Origin: Lysobacterales bacterium
GTDB lineage: Bacteria; Pseudomonadota; Gammaproteobacteria; Xanthomonadales; SZUA-36
Length of the DNA stretch: 51,328 nt
Direction of reading: 5' to 3'
NCBI GenBank assembly: GCA_013042835.1
Contig: JABDPJ010000011.1
Span: forward strand, 1-51,328
The notes beneath the pieces are model-generated. The model saw only the letters and a program-made list of their open reading frames with translations. It did no database searches and was not told the origin of the DNA. A program made the translations under genes and the position numbers. Numbering within the stretch: the stretch's first letter is position 1; each line of letters opens with the position of its first letter. Below are positions 1 to 8,972 of the stretch, one piece after another.

Positions 1-2102
1 GGGGCATCATTGATGCCATCACCGACCATCAGAACGGTTTTGCCTTCGGCCTGCAATGACTGCAAAAAGTCCATTTTCATCTTGGGGCTCTGTTCGGCAT
101 GCCATTGCTCTATTCCCGTGCGTTTAGCAACCGAAGCTACCGCCTGTTCGTGGTCACCGGAGAGTATGATGAGTTCCAACCCCCTCGCCTTCAGTGCCGT
201 AATGGTTTCGCCGGCTGATTCCCGCAAGCCGTCATCCAGGTCGAACCGGGCTATCCAGCCTTTCTCGTCCGCCAACCACAGCCTGCCGTGACCACTGGAA
301 ATCTCGACAACGTTCACCCCGGTAAAAGCCGCATTGCCCAGCTGGTAGTGAACACCATCTACCCTGCCCTGCACGCCATTTTCGTGGTTTGTAAGCTGTC
401 GCACCTGTTTCCTGTCAACCTCGAACCCTGCGAATGCATGCGCGATCGGATGTGAAGAATCTAACTCAAGCAGGGCAGCCAGGTTTATGGCCTTCTGTTC
501 AGTGAACCCGTCACGGTTGGGATTGATAACTACATCCACAATTGCTGGTCTGCCGCTCGTTAGTGTTCCGGTCTTGTCAAAAACAACGGTATCTACGCCA
601 TTCAACGCCTCCAGGGCTGCACCCCTCGTCAGCAATACACCCTTTTCAAGCAAAGCACGGCTGGAGGAGGCGATTGCCGCCGGAGTAGCCAGTGACAAGG
701 CGCAGGGGCAACTTATCACCAGCACGGCCAGCGTGGCCGGGAATAGCATCGCTGTGTCCCGTAGCAACCAGAACAGGGCGGTCAGGCTGGCCACGGTTAA
801 AACCACGGCAACAAACCAACCGGCATAGCGTTCTGACAGCCGCGCATAACGACTGCGATGGGTCTGCGATTTAAGCAGCATCCGTCCCATCACGGATACA
901 GCCGACTCGTCCGGGTCTTTTGTAACTTCGATTTCAATCGTCTGGGTCTGGTTGATGCTTCCCGCTATCACGTTATCGCCCACATCTTTCCCGACAGGCC
1001 GCGATTCGCCCGTCAACAGCGCCTCATTGACCTCGGTGGAGCCTTTTCGCACCACACCGTCCGCCGGAATGGTCTGCCCTGCCCTCACCCGCACGTGGTC
1101 AGAGGTGCGCAAATCCGTCGCCGCAATCTGCTCCGGCTCACCGTCCCTGATCAGTTCGGCCCATTCAGGCAATAAACGAGCGAGCGCGAGCCCGGTTTGC
1201 AAGTTGCGGTGTCGAATCACCAACTCTGCATAGCGGCCAAGCGACAGGAAAAAGATGAACATAACCACCGAGTCAAAATATACGTGCCCCTGACCGGTCA
1301 GAAAGTTGATACAGCTCATGATGAAGGCAATGGATATGGCCAGCGCTACAGGTACATCCATGCCCACCTTGCGATTGGATATACTACGCCACGCGCTGGT
1401 GTAAAACACCTGTCCCGAATAGAACAAAACAGGTGTCGTAACAACCAGGCTGACCCACTGTAAAAACCTCTCGGAACCCTCGGAAATACCCATCGCATCT
1501 CCGGCGTAGAGGGCCACCGCATACATCATGACCTGCATCATCCCCAAGCCGGCAACTCCGAGCCGTTTAAGCGCGTTTCGGCGTTCCTGCTGCCTGCCCG
1601 TTGCCTCGGCGCCCAACAATGGCAGGTGCGGACGGTAACCAACGCCGGCAAGAATAGCTGCAATTTTACTCAGGCGTAACTTGTCGGGTTGCCAGTTGAT
1701 CCTGACAAAACCCGTCGCCACGTCGACCTGCACCTGGTCAATTCCCGGGCGTGCTTCCAGCTGGCTCCTGATCAACCATGCGCAGGCGGCACAGCGAATT
1801 CCCTCCACCTGCAACAACAGCTCATAACGCCCGTTCTTGAGAGGGCTACCCCATAATGAATGACGCTCATCGTAACGCTGCCAGGACGTTTCAATCCCGG
1901 CATCTTCCTCCGCCGGCTTGATAGCCGTTTCGGTTCGAAACTGGTAGTAACGCGACTGGCCGGACTGCAGGATCAGGTTCGCGACCGCCTCGCAGCCGCT
2001 GCAACAAACCGGCTGCTGTTGACCTTCTACCTCTACGGCGAGTTTGCAACTGGGTGGTACGGGTTCTCCGCAGTGAAAGCAGAGCCGGGGATCTTCAGTC
2101 AT
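1..2102 (-). CDS. ccoI: CcoI/FixI-type copper P1B-ATPase (partial, C-terminus outside window)
   Basis: Inner-membrane heavy-metal P-type ATPase, of the kind that moves copper for cbb3 oxidase assembly. About 700 residues are present, read from the ATG at 2102. Order of domains: a cysteine-rich N-terminal zinc-ribbon-like segment (C8, C11, then CCSGC near residue 33), an HMA domain with CAAC at 104-107, membrane helices, the transmembrane CPC motif at 465-467, and the phosphorylation motif DKTGT with D509. The hinge motif GDGINDAP falls exactly at the window edge, so the last two helices are missing. The extra N-terminal Cys domain is typical of FixI/CcoI rather than CopA. It is the last visible gene of the ccoNOQP-ccoGHI group, 19 bp after the ccoH-like gene. 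Assignment to CcoI rests on both the domain pattern and the neighbours. Confidence 0.93.
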   Translation of the reverse strand, partial: MTEDPRLCFHCGEPVPPSCKLAVEVEGQQQPVCCSGCEAVANLILQSGQSRYYQFRTETAIKPAEEDAGIETSWQRYDERHSLWGSPLKNGRYELLLQVEGIRCAACAWLIRSQLEARPGIDQVQVDVATGFVRINWQPDKLRLSKIAAILAGVGYRPHLPLLGAEATGRQQERRNALKRLGVAGLGMMQVMMYAVALYAGDAMGISEGSERFLQWVSLVVTTPVLFYSGQVFYTSAWRSISNRKVGMDVPVALAISIAFIMSCINFLTGQGHVYFDSVVMFIFFLSLGRYAELVIRHRNLQTGLALARLLPEWAELIRDGEPEQIAATDLRTSDHVRVRAGQTIPADGVVRKGSTEVNEALLTGESRPVGKDVGDNVIAGSINQTQTIEIEVTKDPDESAVSVMGRMLLKSQTHRSRYARLSERYAGWFVAVVLTVASLTALFWLLRDTAMLFPATLAVLVISCPCALSLATPAAIASSSRALLEKGVLLTRGAALEALNGVDTVVFDKTGTLTSGRPAIVDVVINPNRDGFTEQKAINLAALLELDSSHPIAHAFAGFEVDRKQVRQLTNHENGVQGRVDGVHYQLGNAAFTGVNVVEISSGHGRLWLADEKGWIARFDLDDGLRESAGETITALKARGLELIILSGDHEQAVASVAKRTGIEQWHAEQSPKMKMDFLQSLQAEGKTVLMVGDGINDA

Positions 2103-2121
2103 GGCTTTATTGGGAAGGGGG

Positions 2122-2373
2122 TTACGGATCGCCGTCTTCTGATTCCTTGCTTTCAGGCTCTGGTGACTGCGCTTTTAATTCACTTTTTAGCTGGCGATAC
2201 TCATCCTCGTCTACCACCAGTTGATCCGGATTGCTCACGGCCAGGTACAGTGTGAAAAAACTGGCGACGACCACCGATGCCGGCAAGGCAATTATGAACC
2301 AAGGCCAAAACTGCTTGTACCATGGTTGCGTGTCACCTTGTGGTGTTGTTGCATCTTGCAGCTTGTTTGTCAT
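2122..2373 (-). CDS. ccoH: Short CcoH/FixH-like membrane protein
   Basis: 83-residue protein with one membrane segment (about residues 18-43, starting WYKQFWPWFIIALP). That segment and the following NPDQLVVDEDEY closely resemble the start of FixH/CcoH proteins, which help cbb3 oxidase assembly. FixH proteins usually continue for another 60-90 residues as a periplasmic beta domain; here the chain ends in an acidic Gln/Glu/Ser-rich tail, so it is a minimal form. The ATG at 2373 is chosen because a longer reading to 2481 would run back into ccoG. It lies 31 bp after ccoG and 19 bp before ccoI. The position agrees with ccoH; the function is inferred. Confidence 0.75.
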   Translation of the reverse strand: MTNKLQDATTPQGDTQPWYKQFWPWFIIALPASVVVASFFTLYLAVSNPDQLVVDEDEYRQLKSELKAQSPEPESKESEDGDP

Positions 2374-2404
2374 TTTCTCATGTACCCTGTGAAAGCTCTT
2401 TTGC

Positions 2405-3781
2405 CTAATCAAAAGGCAACAAAAAGCGTGTGCTGACGGTGCGTTCGATAATTGGTTCATCCTGCGTAGAAAACCGCACATCCAACTTCATGGAACCTTT
2501 ACCGGCACTTTCAGGCGCCTGTATGCGGACAATGAAATTACCCACTTCTTCCGATTCAAGCTCTGGATCAGGCGTGATCAAAAGCTTCATATCATCGTTG
2601 TTGAGCACCTCGATCTTATACTTGTGAGGTCTTAAGTCCATGTTGATGAGTTTGAGCGTGTAGACGTTTTCTATCATGTTATCCGGCAGTTCACGATACA
2701 GCGCATTGCGGTCCCGCAACAGGTCCGCGCGTAACAGGACACGGCTGTTGACAGACCAGACCACACCGCTGATGAGCACCAGCAACAAGATCGCGTATAC
2801 GATGATTCTGGGCCTGACAACATGGCTTTCTTTACTATGCAGTTTATGTTCCGTGGTGTAACTGATCAGCCCCTTTTCATAGTCCATCTTCTCCATTACC
2901 TGGTCACAGACATCGATACAGGCAGCGCACGCTATACACTCAATTTGCAATCCTTCGCGGATATCTATGCCGGTTGGACAGACCTGGACGCAGAGCGTGC
3001 AGCCGATACAGTCACCAAGTCCTTTTTCTGCCGGGTCATCTGACTTGCGCCGGCCACCGCGGGGCTCACCACGCTTTTCATCGTAGGCAATAACCAGCGT
3101 GTCCTTGTCGAACATGGCGCTCTGGAAGCGCGCATAAGGGCACATGTATTTACAGACCTGCTCACGCAGGATGCCGGCATTTCCATAGGTGGCAAAGCTG
3201 TAAAACAGCATCCAGAAGGTTTCCCAGCCGCCGAGCTGAAACGTAATGACGGCCTGGCCAAGTTCCCGGATCGGTGTAAAAAATCCTACAAAGGTGAACC
3301 CGGTCCACAAGGCAAAGCCGATCCATAAAATCTGCTTGCCTGTCTTGCGAATGATCTTGTTGCCGTTCCAGGGAGAAGCATCGAGCTTCATGCGCTTGGC
3401 ACGATCACCTTCAACCCAGCGCTCCATCCACAGAAAAACTTCGGTCCAGACGGTTTGCGGACAGGCGTAACCACACCATAGCCTTCCGGCCACAGCCGTC
3501 ACGAAGAACAATGACAGGCCGGCGATGATTAGCATCAGGGTCAGGAAAATGAAGTCCTGCGGCCAGAAAGTGAGTCCCAGGATGTAGAATTTACGCGCTG
3601 GCAGGTCAAACAGGACAGCTTGGTGTCCACCCCAGTTGAACCAGGGCACGAAGTAATACAACCCGAGCAGAACAAATACAGCAAGTTTCCTTAAGCGGGC
3701 AAATTTACCTGTTACATCGCGGGGATAAACTTTTGGATCTTTACGATACAGCGATTCGACTGCATCAGTGTCTTGACTCAT
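2405..3781 (-). CDS. ccoG: CcoG (RdxA/FixG) cbb3 oxidase accessory ferredoxin-like protein
   Basis: 458-residue polytopic membrane protein. CcoG is a cupric reductase implicated in copper delivery during cbb3 oxidase biogenesis. Several helices are followed by a conserved WCGYACPQTVW segment, then two 4Fe-4S-type cysteine clusters (CIGCTLCVQVCPTG and CIACAACIDVCDQ). After a further membrane helix comes a C-terminal immunoglobulin-like domain (about residues 345-458). Length and order match the family. The start overlaps the stop of the preceding small gene as ATGA, which indicates translational coupling within the cco operon. Confidence 0.96.
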   Translation of the reverse strand: MSQDTDAVESLYRKDPKVYPRDVTGKFARLRKLAVFVLLGLYYFVPWFNWGGHQAVLFDLPARKFYILGLTFWPQDFIFLTLMLIIAGLSLFFVTAVAGRLWCGYACPQTVWTEVFLWMERWVEGDRAKRMKLDASPWNGNKIIRKTGKQILWIGFALWTGFTFVGFFTPIRELGQAVITFQLGGWETFWMLFYSFATYGNAGILREQVCKYMCPYARFQSAMFDKDTLVIAYDEKRGEPRGGRRKSDDPAEKGLGDCIGCTLCVQVCPTGIDIREGLQIECIACAACIDVCDQVMEKMDYEKGLISYTTEHKLHSKESHVVRPRIIVYAILLLVLISGVVWSVNSRVLLRADLLRDRNALYRELPDNMIENVYTLKLINMDLRPHKYKIEVLNNDDMKLLITPDPELESEEVGNFIVRIQAPESAGKGSMKLDVRFSTQDEPIIERTVSTRFLLPFD

Positions 3782-4137
3782 GTCCAGTCCTCATCGCCCA
3801 GGTCCGGATTGGACCGGGTGGGGTCTTCGATCTTCGGAACCTCACGCCTGCCCTTGCCTGCGGCGTGGCCGGGCGCAGGGCCGGTACGAATCATGAATAC
3901 TGTCAGCCATGAAGCCAACAGGCAAAGCAGGTAGAGAAACCCGAACGCAAGACCGTAGGCAAGCTTCACACCCATGTCAAAATCACCCGAACGAGTCATG
4001 ATAATATCGATTGGATTAAACAAGCCGAAAGTGACGTAGGCACCCGCCGCAGCCGACATAAATGAAACCCACAACATGACAGCCCAATCTCGCTGCCGCT
4101 GACTCCATCGCCGGTTAACCGGGTGCTCTTCGTTCAT
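3778..4137 (-). CDS. Two-helix membrane protein of unknown function inside the cco operon
   Basis: 119-residue protein not recognised as a named family. It has a short basic N-terminus (RRWSQRQRDW), two hydrophobic segments (about residues 20-42 and 60-83), and a hydrophilic C-terminus rich in Pro/Arg/Asp. It lies 25 bp after ccoP and overlaps ccoG by ATGA, so it is certainly co-translated with the oxidase genes. The position between the structural genes and ccoG suggests a subunit or assembly role, but no motif shows this. Confidence 0.8.
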   Translation of the reverse strand: MNEEHPVNRRWSQRQRDWAVMLWVSFMSAAAGAYVTFGLFNPIDIIMTRSGDFDMGVKLAYGLAFGFLYLLCLLASWLTVFMIRTGPAPGHAAGKGRREVPKIEDPTRSNPDLGDEDWT

Positions 4138-4162
4138 GATTCAGCCAACCTCCATCAAATGC

Positions 4163-5059
4163 CTATTCGGACAGGCTCAACACATAGGCTGCGATCAGAC
4201 GGCGGTGATCCTCACTCAACACGTCTTCAAATGCCGGCATCATGCCATTTCGGCCCTCCACCAGGGTCGTCCTGATGGTCTCGGGCTCACCACCGTACAG
4301 CCAGATATCGTCGTTGAGACGAGGCGAACCGAGAGCCTGGTTACCACTGCCGTCAACACCGTGACAGGCAACACAGAGCATATCGAAGCTCTTCTTGCCT
4401 CTGGCTGCCATGGCGGCATCGGCTTTCTGGCCCGACATGCTTTGCACATAGACCACCAGATCACTGATAGCGGCATCATCCAGACCCCCTACCATTACCG
4501 GCATTGCGCCCTGGCGACCATTGTTGATGGCCTGCATAACCATGTCATAACTGCGACCGTACAACCAATCGTCATCAGTCAGGTTCGGAAAACCGCGTGC
4601 GCCGCGTCCGTCAGAGCCATGGCACATAGCACAATTGTTCGCGAATAACCTTTGGCCCGTTGCATTGGCATCCGCGTCAGCAATCAAGGTGGCGTTATCC
4701 ATTTCACGATAACGGGCAAAAATTTCTTCTTGCGCTTCCAGGGCTGATTGCATCTCCGCCTCGTACTGACCCTCCTGGCTCCAGTTTAGCACGCCGGGTA
4801 TATTGCCCAGCCCACCGAATAGAATCAGGTAGATGAAGGCGAAAGCAATGGTGATATAAAACAATTGCAGCCACCACCTGGGCAACGGGTTATTGAGTTC
4901 GACAAGGTCCTCATCCCAAACATGACCGGTGGTACCCGCGCCATCCTCGCTTTCGTCGCGGTTGGATACACCCTTGGTCCATTGCAATAACCAGAAGCAC
5001 CCGAGGATGGTAACGACGGTTATGATTACGACATACCAATGCCAGAAACTAGTTAACAT
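4163..5059 (-). CDS. ccoP: cbb3-type cytochrome c oxidase subunit III (diheme c)
   Basis: 298-residue membrane-anchored diheme cytochrome c that brings electrons to the CcoO/CcoN core. Two N-terminal hydrophobic segments (about 5-26 and 62-85) precede two c-type domains with heme motifs CAMCH at 143-147 and CVACH at 229-233. Methionines for axial ligation are plausible in GAMPVM and NGMMPAF. The start overlaps the end of ccoQ by 7 bp. Length and domain order are normal for CcoP. Confidence 0.97.
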   Translation of the reverse strand: MLTSFWHWYVVIITVVTILGCFWLLQWTKGVSNRDESEDGAGTTGHVWDEDLVELNNPLPRWWLQLFYITIAFAFIYLILFGGLGNIPGVLNWSQEGQYEAEMQSALEAQEEIFARYREMDNATLIADADANATGQRLFANNCAMCHGSDGRGARGFPNLTDDDWLYGRSYDMVMQAINNGRQGAMPVMVGGLDDAAISDLVVYVQSMSGQKADAAMAARGKKSFDMLCVACHGVDGSGNQALGSPRLNDDIWLYGGEPETIRTTLVEGRNGMMPAFEDVLSEDHRRLIAAYVLSLSE

Positions 5060-5247
5060 GGTTCACTTCCTTTCCCGTTGTCCGGGCCCTCGTTATTTGG
5101 TATTTGGCCATTATCCTCTTCCAGGGGCAGCCTGCTGGCTTCTTCAAATGTAGACTGGCGCTTGCGCGACCATGCCCATGCCCACAAGCCTATGAAAGAG
5201 AATATCAGGACCAGAAGAATGGCTCCGCGCAGAACATTGATATCCAT
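5053..5247 (-). CDS. ccoQ: cbb3-type oxidase small subunit CcoQ/FixQ
   Basis: 64-residue protein with a single N-terminal membrane helix (ILLVLIFSFIGLWAWAWSRKR) followed by a charged tail containing FEEASRLPLEED, as in CcoQ subunits, which stabilise the cbb3 complex. The ATG at 5247 (MDINVLRG) is chosen because it lies one base after the ccoO stop; the longer reading to 5268 would overlap ccoO for no reason. Its 3' end overlaps ccoP by 7 bp. Confidence 0.9.
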   Translation of the reverse strand: MDINVLRGAILLVLIFSFIGLWAWAWSRKRQSTFEEASRLPLEEDNGQIPNNEGPDNGKGSEPC

Positions 5248-5248
5248 A

Positions 5249-5860
5249 TCAGCGCCCGCTCCTTGCACGGCCCAGACCCTGCAAATAGGCGATCACCGCG
5301 TCCATTTCGGTCTTGCCCTCAACAGCCGCCGGTGCTGCGGCAATATCCTCGTCCGAGTAGGGGTCGCCAAGCATGCTCAACCTGCGCATCTTCTTCTGCA
5401 CCAGTTCACCGCTGATCGTATTGTCCGCCAGCCAGCCATATGCCGGCATATTGGATTCCGGAACCACGTCACGCGGATCATTCATATGAATGTAATGCCA
5501 CTCATCGCTATAGCGGCCACCTACCCTTGCAAGATCAGGTCCGGTGCGCTTTGAGCCCCATTGGAACGGGCGGTCATAGACCGACTCACCCGCCACCGAG
5601 TAAGGACCGTAACGTTCAGTTTCACTGCGAAACGGACGGATCATCTGCGAATGGCAGTTGTAACAGCCTTCACGCACGTAAACATCGCGACCGGCCAGTT
5701 GCAGGGCAGGATAAGGCTCGATGCCTTCGGCCGGTTGCCGGACCTGGTCAAGGAAAATAAGCGGCACGATTTCAACCAGGCCGCCAAGGCTCACAGCAAT
5801 GACAATGAATATTGCCATCAGGCTGATGTTTGTCTCTAGTTTTTTGTGTCCATTACTCAT
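5249..5860 (-). CDS. ccoO: cbb3-type cytochrome c oxidase subunit II (monoheme c)
   Basis: 203-residue monoheme cytochrome c with an N-terminal membrane anchor (about 12-36). The heme motif CYNCH is at 66-70, within [18 protein letters not shown], which is diagnostic of Cco[10 protein letters not shown] probably provides the axial methionine. The ATG at 5860 overlaps the ccoN stop as ATGA, so it is preferred over a start five codons upstream. It passes electrons from CcoP to the heme-copper core. Confidence 0.97.
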   Translation of the reverse strand: MSNGHKKLETNISLMAIFIVIAVSLGGLVEIVPLIFLDQVRQPAEGIEPYPALQLAGRDVYVREGCYNCHSQMIRPFRSETERYGPYSVAGESVYDRPFQWGSKRTGPDLARVGGRYSDEWHYIHMNDPRDVVPESNMPAYGWLADNTISGELVQKKMRRLSMLGDPYSDEDIAAAPAAVEGKTEMDAVIAYLQGLGRARSGR

Positions 5861-7278
5861 GCGTGCTCTCCCCAATCTGCAGGCTCGGAGGCAGGAATCG
5901 GTTTCATCTCCTTGCTACCCAGGGTCTTCCATGTGTTCCATGCAAAGAAGAACATCCCGCTCAGGAACAACAATCCACCCAGCAACCTGACCACGTAATA
6001 TGGATTGGTTGCTGCCAGGGCTTCTACAAAGCTGTAGGTCAAGGTGCCATCATCATTGAACGCACGCCACATCAGGCCCTGCATGACACCGGCTATCCAC
6101 ATCGAGGTGATGTACATTACAACACCGATGGTCGAGGTCCAGAAATGGATATCGATAGCCTTGATGCTGTACATTTTCTTCTCGCCGATCAGTCTTGGAA
6201 TCAGGCAGTACAATGAACCGATTGTCATCATGGCCACCCAGCCCAATGCGCCTGAGTGCACATGGCCAATGGTCCAGTCGGTGTAATGACTCAGCGCATT
6301 AACCGTTTTGATTGACATCATCGGACCCTCGAAGGTCGACATGCCATAAAAACTCAGGGCCACGATCATGAACTTGAGAACCGGATCGGTGCGCAGCTTG
6401 TGCCACGCGCCGGACAGGGTCATGATGCCGTTGATCATGCCGCCCCAACTGGGCGCCAGCAAAATCAGGGAAAAGATCATGCCCAGCGACTGCACCCAGT
6501 TCGGTAAAGCGGTGTAATGCAGGTGATGCGGGCCGGCCCACATGTAAATGGCAATCAGTGCCCAGAAATGCACGATTGAAAGCCGGTAGGAATACACCGG
6601 ACCTTCTGCCTGCTTGGGAACGAAGTAGTACATCATTCCGAGGAAGCCGGCGGTCAGGAAGAAACCTACCGCGTTATGTCCGTACCACCATTGGACCATG
6701 GCGTCGACGGTACCCGTATATATCGAATAAGACTTGCCAATCTCCACCGGCATGGACAGGTTGTTGACGATATGAAGCAAGGCGATGGTCAGGATGAAGG
6801 CGCCATAAAACCAGTTGGCCACGTAGATGTGACTGACACGGCGCTTGACGATGGTGCCGAAAAAAAGCACCGCATATGCAACCCAGACCAGCGTGATCAG
6901 GATATCGATCGGCCATTCCAGCTCGGCATACTCTTTACCCTGGGTCCAGCCCAGCGGCAGCGTGACAGCCGCTGCTACGATAATGATCTGCCAGCCCCAA
7001 AAAACCAGGCTTGCGAGCTTGTCGGAAATCAGGCGCACGTGACAGGTCCGCTGCACGACATATAAGGATGTGCCGATCAAGCCACTACCGCCGAAGGCGA
7101 AAATGACCGCATTGGTATGCAATGGACGTAAGCGGCCATACGTTAACCAGGGTATATCGAGATTCAGGGCAGGCATCCACAATTGCGCTGCAATTATGAC
7201 GCCGACCAGCATTCCAACAATGCCCCAGAGAATGGTCGCTATGACGAATTGTTTAACAACTTTGTCGTTGTAAGTCAT
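5857..7278 (-). CDS. ccoN: cbb3-type cytochrome c oxidase catalytic subunit I
   Basis: 473-residue polytopic heme-copper oxidase subunit that reduces oxygen to water and pumps protons. Conserved landmarks are [14 protein letters not shown] (heme ligand His), [22 protein letters not shown] (Cu-B ligand and cross-linked Tyr region), [13 protein letters not shown] and [12 protein letters not shown]. The length is normal. The start follows GGGAAGAG with good spacing. It begins the cco cluster, 131 bp after ygfX. I looked for an FNR-type box (TTGAT-N4-ATCAA) in that gap and did not find one, so the expected oxygen control is not visible here. Confidence 0.98.
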   Translation of the reverse strand: MTYNDKVVKQFVIATILWGIVGMLVGVIIAAQLWMPALNLDIPWLTYGRLRPLHTNAVIFAFGGSGLIGTSLYVVQRTCHVRLISDKLASLVFWGWQIIIVAAAVTLPLGWTQGKEYAELEWPIDILITLVWVAYAVLFFGTIVKRRVSHIYVANWFYGAFILTIALLHIVNNLSMPVEIGKSYSIYTGTVDAMVQWWYGHNAVGFFLTAGFLGMMYYFVPKQAEGPVYSYRLSIVHFWALIAIYMWAGPHHLHYTALPNWVQSLGMIFSLILLAPSWGGMINGIMTLSGAWHKLRTDPVLKFMIVALSFYGMSTFEGPMMSIKTVNALSHYTDWTIGHVHSGALGWVAMMTIGSLYCLIPRLIGEKKMYSIKAIDIHFWTSTIGVVMYITSMWIAGVMQGLMWRAFNDDGTLTYSFVEALAATNPYYVVRLLGGLLFLSGMFFFAWNTWKTLGSKEMKPIPASEPADWGEHA

Positions 7279-7409
7279 GATTGAACTCTTCCCTTACCAT
7301 AAAAATTAAAGCAGCCTGCCCTTGCAAGCGCACCACCATCGAAGCTTCCTGAAACCACCAGGAAACCTCACTCAACAGACCGCTTCAAAAACGGTCAACC
7401 CGCAAACTT

Positions 7410-7856
7410 CTATCTTTGGCGGATGCGTTTATCCGATCCATGGCGAAGCCATGTATGCAAACGCCGAAAATCATCCTCAGAATGTTGTTGTTTCGCGAAC
7501 ACCACCAGGTTTTGAACCCCGCCCCGTCCGCTGATAATTCGAAGAACGGCAACATTGCGAGTGCACCATTGCCCACCGCCAAGAACGCCTTCAAATATAC
7601 CTTTGCTGTCGCAGTCTAGCCTGACCTTTCCTTCCGGAAAAATGACTGAGATCAAGTTTACATTATTTACTTTAAAAAATCCTAATGTAGGGCTGGCTAA
7701 CATGGCGCAAAAAACTAATAAAACCAATGATAACAATGTTATAGGATTAGGGCTTAAGAGTGCACTTAGGATAGCGAGTAGTGCCAAACCGGCAACTGCC
7801 GGACGAAAATCACTTCGCTTTGCAACCACGAGATTCAATGCTTGATCATTTTGCAT
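7410..7856 (-). CDS. ygfX: YgfX/CptA-like membrane protein
   Basis: 148-residue protein with two adjacent membrane segments near the N-terminus (about residues 22-58) and a small basic cytoplasmic domain (LISVIFPEGKVRLDCDSKG...) ending in an Arg-rich tail. In Escherichia coli YgfX is the partner of SdhE (YgfY) and has been described as a membrane toxin-like protein affecting FtsZ and MreB. Here the ATG at 7856 lies inside the end of sdhE (11-bp overlap), giving the same pairing. The C-terminal Trp/Leu pattern (DFRRLHTWLR) fits the family. Sequence similarity is modest, so the neighbour carries much of the call. Confidence 0.8.
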   Translation of the reverse strand: MQNDQALNLVVAKRSDFRPAVAGLALLAILSALLSPNPITLLSLVLLVFCAMLASPTLGFFKVNNVNLISVIFPEGKVRLDCDSKGIFEGVLGGGQWCTRNVAVLRIISGRGGVQNLVVFAKQQHSEDDFRRLHTWLRHGSDKRIRQR

Positions 7857-8094
7857 GGCACAGTGTCTCAATCAGGTTCAAAAGCGCCGGATCTCCGGGC
7901 AGGTTTCTGCCTGAAATCCAGTCAAACAGCACATCGTCTTCCTGCTCCAGCAGTTCGTCCAGTTCCGGCCATCCGCCACTCCCGAGAGCCTCAGCCTCCT
8001 GTTCCAGGAACGATTCGAACAACACATCCAGTTCCTTCATGCCCCGTCTGCACTTCCAGCGAAGCTTCTTTACCCTGTGATGATCATTCATCAT
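7846..8094 (-). CDS. sdhE: Succinate dehydrogenase flavinylation factor SdhE
   Basis: 82-residue protein of the SdhE/SDHAF2 (YgfY) family, which promotes covalent FAD attachment to SdhA. It contains the diagnostic RRGMKELD motif near residue 16, followed by the five-helix pattern FLEQEAEAL...WPELDELLEQED.LFDWISG. It follows sdhB by 68 bp and overlaps ygfX. Placement directly downstream of its client operon supports the role. The start is the first of two ATGs; no strong ribosome binding site is visible. Confidence 0.94.
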   Translation of the reverse strand: MMNDHHRVKKLRWKCRRGMKELDVLFESFLEQEAEALGSGGWPELDELLEQEDDVLFDWISGRNLPGDPALLNLIETLCHAK

Positions 8095-8162
8095 GCCAGG
8101 CGGACAGTTTACCGACCGTGCCGGCTATGAACGATCATGGCAGAAATCCCGTTCACGACCCT

Positions 8163-8948
8163 TTATGCACCCGTCCTTTCCAGCAGCATTTTCTTTGTTT
8201 CTGCAATCGCCTTGGCCGGATTCAGGCCCTTCGGACAGGTCGAGGTGCAATTCATGATGGTGTGGCAACGGTACAGGCGAAACGGGTCGTCCAGCGCATC
8301 GAGACGTTCGCCGGTATCCTCATCCCGGCTGTCGACCAGCCAGCGGTAAGCCTGCAACAGTATGGCCGGTCCCAGGTAGCGGTCGCCGTTCCACCAATAG
8401 CTCGGACAGGAGGTTGAGCAACAGGCGCACAATATACACTCGTATAAACCATCCAGTTTTTCCCGGTCTTCCTGGGATTGCAATCTCTCCTGGTCCGGCA
8501 ACGGAACACTCTGTGTGCGAATCCAGGGCTTGATGCTGGCGTACTGCGCATAAAAATGCGTCATATCCGGTACGAGGTCCTTGACCACCTGCAAATGAGG
8601 CAAGGGATTGATCTTGATATCACCCTTGATCGATGTGATTGGCTTGGTACAGGCGAGCGTATTGGTGCCATTGATATTCATCGCGCAGGAACCGCAGATA
8701 CCTTCGCGACAGGAGCGCCGGAACGTCAGAGATGCGTCGACTTCGTTCTTGATCTTGAAAATCGCGTCCAGCACCATCGGGCCGCAATCATCCAGGTCGA
8801 TGTCGTAACTATCGATACGCGGGTTCTCACCCTTGTCCGGGTCCCAACGGTAGACATGGAATGTACGGACATTGCCCGCACCCTCTGGTGCAGGATGTTT
8901 TTGCCCCTTAACAGGGCGGGATTCAGGATTTAAACGTAATTCGAGCAT
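8163..8948 (-). CDS. sdhB: Succinate dehydrogenase iron-sulfur subunit
   Basis: 261-residue Fe-S subunit of complex II that carries electrons from SdhA to ubiquinone. It has a 2Fe-2S domain with [21 protein letters not shown], then the C-terminal clusters [13 protein letters not shown] and [17 protein letters not shown]. The N-terminus carries about 25 extra residues ([19 protein letters not shown]) compared with the E. coli protein, as in many other bacteria and in mitochondria. It starts 24 bp after the sdhA stop. Confidence 0.98.
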   Translation of the reverse strand: MLELRLNPESRPVKGQKHPAPEGAGNVRTFHVYRWDPDKGENPRIDSYDIDLDDCGPMVLDAIFKIKNEVDASLTFRRSCREGICGSCAMNINGTNTLACTKPITSIKGDIKINPLPHLQVVKDLVPDMTHFYAQYASIKPWIRTQSVPLPDQERLQSQEDREKLDGLYECILCACCSTSCPSYWWNGDRYLGPAILLQAYRWLVDSRDEDTGERLDALDDPFRLYRCHTIMNCTSTCPKGLNPAKAIAETKKMLLERTGA

Positions 8949-8972
8949 GATGGTTTCCTTTTCTCCTGCCTG

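Noticed and set aside
7279-7409. FNR/Anr box expected before ccoN
   Set aside because: No TTGAT-N4-ATCAA-like site was found on reading the gap, so none is annotated.
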